Positions 6,901-11,694 of a DNA stretch of 11,694 nt are shown here, piece after piece. A model generated the notes under the pieces. The model was not told where the DNA came from and did not search any database. It saw only the letters and a list, made by a program, of their open reading frames with translations. The stretch is taken from positions 1 to 11,694 of the forward strand of contig DATHET010000068.1 in the NCBI GenBank assembly GCA_035490315.1, read 5' to 3'. How positions within the stretch are numbered: the stretch's first letter is position 1; each line of letters starts with the position of its first letter. Position numbers and translations under genes: made by a program. Source of the DNA: JADJQU01 sp035490315 (GTDB lineage Bacteria; Planctomycetota; UBA1135; GCA-002686595).

Positions 6901-9751
6901 TGGCAAAACCGATCGCAAGGCGCTCCCCGCTCCGGATGCGCCGGTTCGACCCGAGATGGACTTCGTCGCGCCGAACGGCGAGCTGGAATGCGCGATCGCC
7001 GTGGAGATGGAGGTTTCGCTCGGCATGTCGGGCATCGGCCGTCACGACGATTTCTTTTCGCTCGGTGGCCACTCGTTGCTCGCGGCTCAGCTCACGAACC
7101 GGTTGAATCGCAAGCTCGAGTGCGGGCTCTCGATGCGCACGCTGTTCGAAGCTCCGACCGTGGCCTTGCTGGCCAAGATCATCGAAGGCGCGAGCGGCAC
7201 GGACTCCGCGAGCCAGTTGGCGCCCATCCCGCGTCTCGCCGATCAGGCGCGTGTTGCCGCGTCGGTCATGCAGGAGCGGATGTGGTTCCTCGAGCAGATC
7301 AACCCTGGACGTGTCGTCTACCACGCTCCCTCGGCGCACCGCTTGCAAGGAGCCTTGGACGAGCAGGCCTTCCAGGCCGCCTTCGACGAGCTGGTCGCGC
7401 GCCAGTCCTCGCTGCGCACCTGTTTCCGCCGCGAAGGCGAGCAGGTCATCCAGCACGTGCAGGAACGCGTCCAGGCGCCGCTTTTCCCGGCGGAGGATCT
7501 GTCGGATTTGCCCGAAGCGGAGCGCAACGCGCGCTTGACTCAGCGGCTCGACGAGCTGACCGCCGAGCCCTTCGACCTGAGTCGAGCGCCGCTGTTCAAG
7601 GCGCGGATGTTCCGCCTGGCGGAGCAGGAGCACGTGCTCTTCTTCATGGCTCACCACATCGTCTGGGACGGCTGGTCCTTCGACCTGCTGTACGACGAGA
7701 TCACCGCCTTGTATTCGGCTCGCTGTGAAGGACGCCCGAGCCCCCTGGCGGATTTGCCGATCAGCTACGGCGACTTCGCGGTCTGGCACCGCCAATGGAT
7801 GAAGAGCGCGGAGGTTGCCAAGCAGCTCGCCTTCTGGCGCGAGCGACTGCAACGCATCGGCCTGCCCAAGCCGCTGCCGACGGACAAGCCTCGCCGTCCA
7901 GGCATGTCGGGTGCTGGCAGCACCGAATGGATCAAGGTCGACAAGCAGCGGACCGATGCGCTGCACGAGATCAGTGGGCAATACGGCGCCACGCTGTTCA
8001 TGACCACGCTCAGCTTGTACGGCGTGCTGCTCTACGATTATGCAAGGCAGACACGGCTCGTGATCGGCACGCCCGTGCGCGGTCGCGAGCGGCCCGATCT
8101 CGAGCAGGTGATGGGCTACTTCAACAATCTGCTGCCCCTGCAGCTCGAAGTCGACCCCAGCGAGCGCTTCTCCGACTTCGTCCTGCGCGTCAAGAAAACG
8201 GTGATCGAGACCTTCGCCAATCCCGATGTGTCGCTCGAGAGTCTTCCGCGCGAGTTGTCGGTCGCGCAAGGCGTGGCAGGTACGGTGCTCTACCAGGCAT
8301 TGTTCTCGTTCCAGGACGCGCGGCAGCGAGTCACGCGTTGGGGGAACCTCGGCCACTCCATGGTTCCGCTCTTCCAGCGCGGTGCGACCGAGGATTTCGG
8401 CCTGTGGTTCATCGAAACCGCGAACGGACTCCAAGGCGGGATGACGTACAACACGGACGTCCTCACCGACGACACGGCGCGAGTGCTGCACCAGCGGCTG
8501 CAACGCATCCTGGAGATGGTGAGCGTGAATCCCCACGCGACCGTGGCCGAGCTCGCCGGTGCGGCTCATTGGCAGCACCTCGAGCGTCGCGAGGCCGGCG
8601 GATCGAACGGAGCCTCGCATGGGCCCGACGAGTTGAACGGCGCTCATCCCGGCACGACGTCGAGTGCGAACGGGCGCCAGCGCAGCTACGTCGCACCGCG
8701 GAACGACCTCGAAGTCGGCCTGGCCACGGTCTGGCAGCGGGTCCTCGGCGTGGAGCGCGTGGGTATCACGGACAATTTCTTCGAGCTCGGGGGAAACTCC
8801 CTGTCCGCCATCAGCCTGATCCTGCAGATGGAAGCCGCGGGCGGGATCAAGATCGATCTCGGCCACGTCTTCCAGCATCCGACGATCGAAAGCCTGGTGA
8901 CGACGCTCGGCGCGGACGCGAAACACGCCGCTTCCGTGGTGGTCACGCTGCAGGCCGAGGGAGACGGGATCCCGATCTTCTGTCTGGTCGGTCTCAACCT
9001 ATATCGGGAATTCGCCGAGAGCCTGGGCAAGGGCCAGCCGGTCTTCGGCGTGTACGTTTCCGAGGAGCAGGCGCTGGTGACGCAGTCGATGCGCGGCAGG
9101 CAGCCGGACGTGTCCGTCGATCGGCTGACCGAGGCCTACGACCGCGCAATCGCCCGGTTCCGACCCAAGGGGCCGTACCGTCTGGCGGGCCTGTCCTTCG
9201 GCGGAGTCCTCGCCATGGAGCTGGCGTCGAGGATGCGCGCGCGAGGAGAGCAGGTCGACCTCGTGATCCTGCTCGACACGATGCTGGCCGAGGGCATGCA
9301 CCGAGACCGTACGAAGCTCCTCATGCGGCCGGTCACGGCCCTGGTCGACGGCTCGGCGATCCGAGTGGCGCGCCGGCTCGCCTTCAAGCTCAAGGAACGA
9401 TTCGAGGGTGTCAGCAAGCGGGATGCGCCCGTGCCCGTCGGCTCGCAACGCACGGTTCCGATCGCCCGAGGCAACGCGATCAAACGCGCCGCGCTGTTCC
9501 AGGCGACCAAACGCTGGAACATCGAACGCATCGTCACCGACTTCCGCGTGGTGCTCTTCCACGGGACCGACCACAGCGATTGGGCTGCGCACGTCAAGTT
9601 CGACGATGACTACGGTTGGGGACGCCACATCCGTGGTCAGTTCCAGGTCGAGCACGTGGACGGGAACCACTTGACGCTGGTCGAATCGCCGCACGTCGCC
9701 GAGCTGGGCCGTCGGGTCCAGCGCCTGCTTGCACAATCGCCGCCGGCGTGA
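3998..9751 (+). CDS. Non-ribosomal peptide synthetase, C-A(Gly-like)-T-C-T-TE
   Basis: A 1917-residue cytosolic assembly-line enzyme that terminates a peptide or acyl-peptide pathway. The domains in order are as follows. C1, about 25-470, has an intact HHIVCDG (159-165), and its NPRSFENFELF and ECQYNTDLFD segments recall hybrid C domains that accept acyl chains from a PKS carrier. A, about 483-985, has YTSGSTGKPKG (637-647), YRTGD (860-864) and the NGK lysine K970. Aligning to GrsA, I read its ten specificity residues as D683, I684, T687, Q726, L749, G751, M773, V781, W782 and K970 (DITQLGMVWK), close to the glycine code DILQLGLIWK. T1 follows, with GGHS and the phosphopantetheine serine S1026. 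C2, about 1085-1525, has HHIVWDG (1219-1225). A Gly/Ser/Asn-rich linker (about 1532-1570) leads directly to T2 (GGNS, S1601), with no A domain between. The type I TE, about 1655-1915, has GLSFGG (S1733) with probable partners D1760 and H1891. No epimerase or methylase domain is present. The upstream donor and the loader of T2 must lie outside this gene. Confidence 0.95.
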   Translation: MSSQRTVLGEGAQVEHDPFAGAALARVVPTTEPQREVWLADRLGREAPLAFNESVSLRFSGPLDIEALRGAFQDLGLRHESLRATLSANGEGFCIASAIELEFKLTEHEGLTGEGREAALSAARHRAVETPFVLEQGPLFRAELVRLGVSDHVLILCAHHIVCDGWSFGVLIKDLSRLYRKRLGHDPEALEAPASFGDYALAQRAAAGGPESEAASAYWLTRFAGSLPVLDLPTDRPRAAWRTFTSLREDHDLDADLIAALRIVGSRSGASLFGTLLSGFAALLHRLSGSEDLVIGIPAAGQSVGGFDGLVGHCVNLLPLRIPLAHDTPIKAALAATQTAVLDAYEHQECTFGKLLKKLSVERDPSRLPLVSVMFNVDRELDGNNPGFPGLAVEVTSNPRSFENFELFINAVQTGKGVRLECQYNTDLFDAATIRRWLACFECILRATCASTDVAVGAIELVEGDERRLLDTWNDTARPFSRGALVHELIEARVSREPARAALRWNSERLSYAELDARANRIARCLRARGIRRGTLVGLHLSRSPQMLCALLGILKAGAAYVPLDPSYPADRLAFMMEDAGLSVLLTDSSLPLPAEWPRERTLLLDLDRAEIAAQPATSLARDASSADGEDCAYVIYTSGSTGKPKGVRVPHRAVVNYLESIRDEPGMTESDRLVAVTTLSFDIAVTELILPLCVGAEIVLAAREVAMDGEQLHRLVQDSQATIMQATPSTWRLLIGAGWTGGPGFKVLCGGEALSGDLANLLLERTGSLWNMYGPTETTVWSTCARITDTRAGITIGRPIANTTVWILDPRGQLCPVGVPGEIWIGGDGVTLGYLNRPDLTAERFQADRFSASSAGRLYRTGDRGRWKSDGSIEHLGRLDTQVKVRGFRIELGEIEVRLALHPEVKQAAVIAREDRPGDVRLVAYLVPRAGTSPSASVLKAHLKQSLPEYMIPQHFVLLSAIPLLPNGKTDRKALPAPDAPVRPEMDFVAPNGELECAIAVEMEVSLGMSGIGRHDDFFSLGGHSLLAAQLTNRLNRKLECGLSMRTLFEAPTVALLAKIIEGASGTDSASQLAPIPRLADQARVAASVMQERMWFLEQINPGRVVYHAPSAHRLQGALDEQAFQAAFDELVARQSSLRTCFRREGEQVIQHVQERVQAPLFPAEDLSDLPEAERNARLTQRLDELTAEPFDLSRAPLFKARMFRLAEQEHVLFFMAHHIVWDGWSFDLLYDEITALYSARCEGRPSPLADLPISYGDFAVWHRQWMKSAEVAKQLAFWRERLQRIGLPKPLPTDKPRRPGMSGAGSTEWIKVDKQRTDALHEISGQYGATLFMTTLSLYGVLLYDYARQTRLVIGTPVRGRERPDLEQVMGYFNNLLPLQLEVDPSERFSDFVLRVKKTVIETFANPDVSLESLPRELSVAQGVAGTVLYQALFSFQDARQRVTRWGNLGHSMVPLFQRGATEDFGLWFIETANGLQGGMTYNTDVLTDDTARVLHQRLQRILEMVSVNPHATVAELAGAAHWQHLERREAGGSNGASHGPDELNGAHPGTTSSANGRQRSYVAPRNDLEVGLATVWQRVLGVERVGITDNFFELGGNSLSAISLILQMEAAGGIKIDLGHVFQHPTIESLVTTLGADAKHAASVVVTLQAEGDGIPIFCLVGLNLYREFAESLGKGQPVFGVYVSEEQALVTQSMRGRQPDVSVDRLTEAYDRAIARFRPKGPYRLAGLSFGGVLAMELASRMRARGEQVDLVILLDTMLAEGMHRDRTKLLMRPVTALVDGSAIRVARRLAFKLKERFEGVSKRDAPVPVGSQRTVPIARGNAIKRAALFQATKRWNIERIVTDFRVVLFHGTDHSDWAAHVKFDDDYGWGRHIRGQFQVEHVDGNHLTLVESPHVAELGRRVQRLLAQSPPA

Positions 9752-9785
9752 GAGGTCTCGTGCTCGCCGCCTCGAGAGTGTGCGC

Positions 9786-10763
9786 TCATTTTTCCTTGCG
9801 GACGGTGGGCATCCGAAACAGGCCACCTGCCAACCGGTCGCGGATCGTCATGGGCGCGCCGCCGCGCAATCGCCCGACCAGGGAGCGAGCGCACAAGGCG
9901 GCGAAGGCGATCGACTCGCTGACGAAGGCGGACGCGAGTCCGAAATGCTTGGAAAGGAAATAGAAGCGGCTGGGATAGAAGAACTCGGCCAGGCAACCGT
10001 GATAGCGAGCACCGCGGACTTGCTCGGCGCTCGCGCCCTGGGCATGGGTCGCTACCGCCGCGGCGACCGCCCACAATTCCCATTGGTTCTGGCCCACCCG
10101 GCGGAAAAGGTCGGTCTCCTCGAAGTAGAGGAAGAATCTCGGATCCATCATCCCGAGGTTCCGATAGAGATCCGAACGGATCATGAAGATCGCCCCGCAG
10201 ACCCAGTTGGTTTCGAACGCGGGGCCTCCGGGCTCGATCAGGCGCTGCGTCGGCAGCGGCTTGCTGAACAGCGCGGAGCGGATCAAGCCGGAGGGGGTCA
10301 GCAGCATGCCCGCGGATTGAAGCGCGCCATTCGACGAGCGGATTGCCGGCGCGACCACGCCACACCTTGGGTGGCTGTCGAGGAAAGCCCGCAGCTCGTT
10401 CAGCGAACGCCGATCCAGGACAGCGTCCGGATTGAGGAACAGGGTGTACGGCGTGCGCACTTCGAGGAACCCACGATTGCAGCCACGCGCGAATCCAAAA
10501 TTCCCGCCGTGGTCGATCACCTGGACCCACGGGTAGTGTCCGCGGATGTGTTGGGCAGTCCCGTCCGCGCTGGCGTTGTCGACGACGACGACCTGCAGCT
10601 CACCTGCTGCGAAGGCTTCGTGCGCCGCCTTCAGGGTCGCGTCGATGGTCGGCAGCGACTGGTAGGTGACGATCACCGCGGTGATCGGCTCCGTCCCGGT
10701 CCCGCGAGCTCGAGGACCCGCTCCAGACTCCATCGATGCAGTCGGTCGCGCCGGCAAGCTCAT
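9786..10763 (-). CDS. Family 2 glycosyltransferase (rhamnosyltransferase-like)
   Basis: This is a 325-residue GT-A fold enzyme that would transfer a sugar from a nucleotide donor. Diagnostic segments are AVIVTYQS (29-36), the nucleotide-binding VVVVDNASADGT (58-69), NFGFARGCNRG (88-98), LFLNPDAVL (108-116, where NPD stands in for the DxD metal motif), the acceptor-side NWVCGAIFMIR (186-196) and FLYFEETDLFRRV (211-223) with the likely catalytic-base region. This pattern is typical of the rhamnosyltransferase-like GT2 enzymes of O-antigen, exopolysaccharide and glycolipid loci. The C-terminal region (about 260-300) is moderately hydrophobic and may lie against the membrane, but no certain helix is seen. 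I chose the ATG at 10763, which has GGAAAGGG upstream; ATGs at 10811 (weaker site) and 10733 are alternatives. The gene is convergent with the NRPS, with 34 bp between them. Whether it glycosylates the NRPS product or a surface glycan is not shown. Confidence 0.88.
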   Translation of the reverse strand: MSLPARPTASMESGAGPRARGTGTEPITAVIVTYQSLPTIDATLKAAHEAFAAGELQVVVVDNASADGTAQHIRGHYPWVQVIDHGGNFGFARGCNRGFLEVRTPYTLFLNPDAVLDRRSLNELRAFLDSHPRCGVVAPAIRSSNGALQSAGMLLTPSGLIRSALFSKPLPTQRLIEPGGPAFETNWVCGAIFMIRSDLYRNLGMMDPRFFLYFEETDLFRRVGQNQWELWAVAAAVATHAQGASAEQVRGARYHGCLAEFFYPSRFYFLSKHFGLASAFVSESIAFAALCARSLVGRLRGGAPMTIRDRLAGGLFRMPTVRKEK

Positions 10764-11148
10764 GGGGATTGCCCTTTCCGCGCACGGGCGGAGAGCCCCG
10801 GTGATCCGCATCGGTCAGAGAAGAGGCTCAACATGTGGGAACCTACCACGCAGGCCGCGTGACCCGGTTCCGCGGGCCCGGGGGAAGTGAGGTCGTGGAT
10901 AGGTGCCGGGAGGCGTGGCGCAGGACCGGCCTGGGCCCGAGCTGTCTGGGTTGGGTACGATGGAGGGTCGGACACCCGGGGATTCCCCCCTGGGGTGACC
11001 GCGGCGCGCCCGACGCTCTGAACTGGCCCTCCCAGGGCCCTTGCTCGCTCATGTTGCCCGATTGGATTCAGGCATCCGGATCCGGATGCCGACGGTGTGA
11101 CTTCGTGCCCCATTCCGCACGAGGTTTCGGCCTCCGTCCGAGGTCGGA
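10764..11148. other. Divergent intergenic region between the glycosyltransferase and the second NRPS-like gene
   Basis: No credible gene lies here. The region holds a perfect 20-bp palindrome (11071-11090), a short GC hairpin GGCCCT-CCC-AGGGCC (11025-11039) and an imperfect inverted repeat of C/G runs around 10972-10998. A TACGAT -10-like hexamer occurs at 10956-10961 without a matching -35. It is the likely control region of both flanking genes. Confidence 0.45.
11071..11090. repeat. Perfect 20-bp palindrome, candidate operator
   Basis: GGCATCCGGATCCGGATGCC equals its own reverse complement over all 20 bases. It ends 58 bp before the ATG of the downstream NRPS-like gene, where an operator for a dimeric regulator or an element in the 5' untranslated leader would be expected. 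It has no loop and no following T-run, so an intrinsic terminator is unlikely. Confidence 0.55.
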
Positions 11149-11694
11149 ATGAGCCCCTCCCAGCACCGCCGATCCGTGTCGCCCCACCCGGGAAAATCGC
11201 TGCTCGACTGTTTCGTGCCGCCGACGGCCGCGCCGACTGTGTCGGTCCGCCTGCGTGAAGGCTGCCCCGTGCCCGCGCCGCTGGGTCGGCTCGCGACCGA
11301 CACGGCGGCGAAGCACGCATGGCTTCCGGACACGCCCTTCGTGGCTGCCTGGGCCCTGCTGCTGCATCAGTGGCTCGGAGGGGAACGCGTTGCCTGGATG
11401 GAAAGCATGCCGAGCCCGATCCAGCTCGCCGCGGATCCGGGCTCGAGCGCGGCGCAGTGGATGCGGCAAGTCGACAGCGCCCGCCGTTCGCGATCCGCAC
11501 CGGGACAAGCGACGGACCCGGACCTGGCGTCTGCGGAGAGCGCATGGCTGGGTCTTCATGGGGAAAGTGCGTCGGCGGCGACCGGGTTGGACTCGATTCT
11601 GGCCTTGGGCCTGGGCGGATCAGGCGGTCAAGAACTGTTCGCGAGCTACGCTGCCGCGCGAGTCGAGCCAGAGCAGATTCGCGCCGTGCTCGCG
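11149..11694 (+). CDS. N-terminus of a second NRPS, starting with a partial condensation-like domain (truncated by window edge)
   Basis: The frame is open for 182 codons from the ATG at 11149 to the right edge. The preceding in-frame stop is at 11098, and GAGG lies 5 nt before the ATG. Residues 64-83 (FVAAWALLLHQWLGGERVAW) match the condensation-domain helix that usually reads FLAAFAxLLHRxxGQxDV. Residues about 145-182 (SILALGL...QELFASYAAARVEPEQIRAVLA) match the end of a C domain, which in complete enzymes leads into an A domain. Only 63 residues precede the helix, so the half carrying HHxxxDG is absent, and the intervening segment is also shortened. This looks like a vestigial C domain at the head of an NRPS, probably a loading module. 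The similarity is weak in places, and the diagnostic A domain would lie beyond the window. Confidence 0.6.
   Translation, partial: MSPSQHRRSVSPHPGKSLLDCFVPPTAAPTVSVRLREGCPVPAPLGRLATDTAAKHAWLPDTPFVAAWALLLHQWLGGERVAWMESMPSPIQLAADPGSSAAQWMRQVDSARRSRSAPGQATDPDLASAESAWLGLHGESASAATGLDSILALGLGGSGGQELFASYAAARVEPEQIRAVLA

Noticed and set aside
3611..8926. Very long minus-strand open frame of 1771 codons antisense to the NRPS.
   Set aside because: It lies opposite a protein with unmistakable C-A-T-C motifs. Its own translation is rich in Arg, Gln, His and Glu with no recognisable domain, as expected for an antisense frame of a high-GC gene.
9752..9793. Possible terminator between the convergent NRPS and glycosyltransferase genes: TCTCG...CGAGA with a T-run further on.
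   Set aside because: The stem is only 5 bp with a 12-nt loop, and the T-run is about 10 nt away, already inside the glycosyltransferase coding region.
11025..11039. GGCCCT-CCC-AGGGCC hairpin considered as an intrinsic terminator.
   Set aside because: It has a 6-bp stem with no following T-run, and it lies in a divergent promoter region where neither flanking gene ends.

Overview
The window is GC-rich and densely coded. Codons are strongly G/C-biased at third positions, and GTG and TTG starts are used. It looks like part of a specialised-metabolite (non-ribosomal peptide) locus from a high-GC bacterium with a large genome, of the kind seen in Myxococcota, Planctomycetota or related soil and aquatic lineages. 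I cannot fix the phylum from the sequence alone. No RNA genes, CRISPR arrays or insertion sequences were seen.

Layout from left to right. (1) A minus-strand gene, cut by the left edge (1-260), encodes a protein with a cytoplasmic N-tail and one membrane helix. (2) Divergent to it lie two plus-strand paralogues (350-1306 and 1382-2329), both JmjC/cupin-like putative Fe(II)/2-oxoglutarate oxygenases with HxD...H metal sites. (3) Convergent with these is a minus-strand, membrane-anchored SGNH/GDSL-type hydrolase (2350-3426). (4) After a 570-bp divergent spacer comes a large plus-strand NRPS (3998-9751, 1917 aa) with domain order C-A-T-C-T-TE. Its single A domain has a glycine-like specificity code, and its terminal module has no A domain. 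(5) Convergent with the NRPS is a minus-strand family-2 glycosyltransferase (9786-10763). (6) After a 385-bp divergent spacer holding a perfect 20-bp palindrome, a second plus-strand gene (from 11149, cut by the right edge) begins with what looks like only the C-terminal half of a condensation domain, suggesting another NRPS.

Working model (inference). The first C domain of the NRPS resembles the 'hybrid' C domains that take acyl chains from a PKS or other acyl carrier. The enzyme would join that acyl group to glycine, extend it with a residue or nucleophile supplied in trans to the A-less second carrier domain, and release the product through the C-terminal thioesterase. The JmjC-like pair could hydroxylate the product or a precursor. 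The glycosyltransferase could attach a sugar, and the SGNH protein could add or remove an acyl or acetyl group at the membrane. Strand orientation alternates (-, ++, -, +, -, +), so there are several transcription units. This leaves open that the GT2/SGNH genes belong to a surface-polysaccharide function rather than to the peptide pathway.
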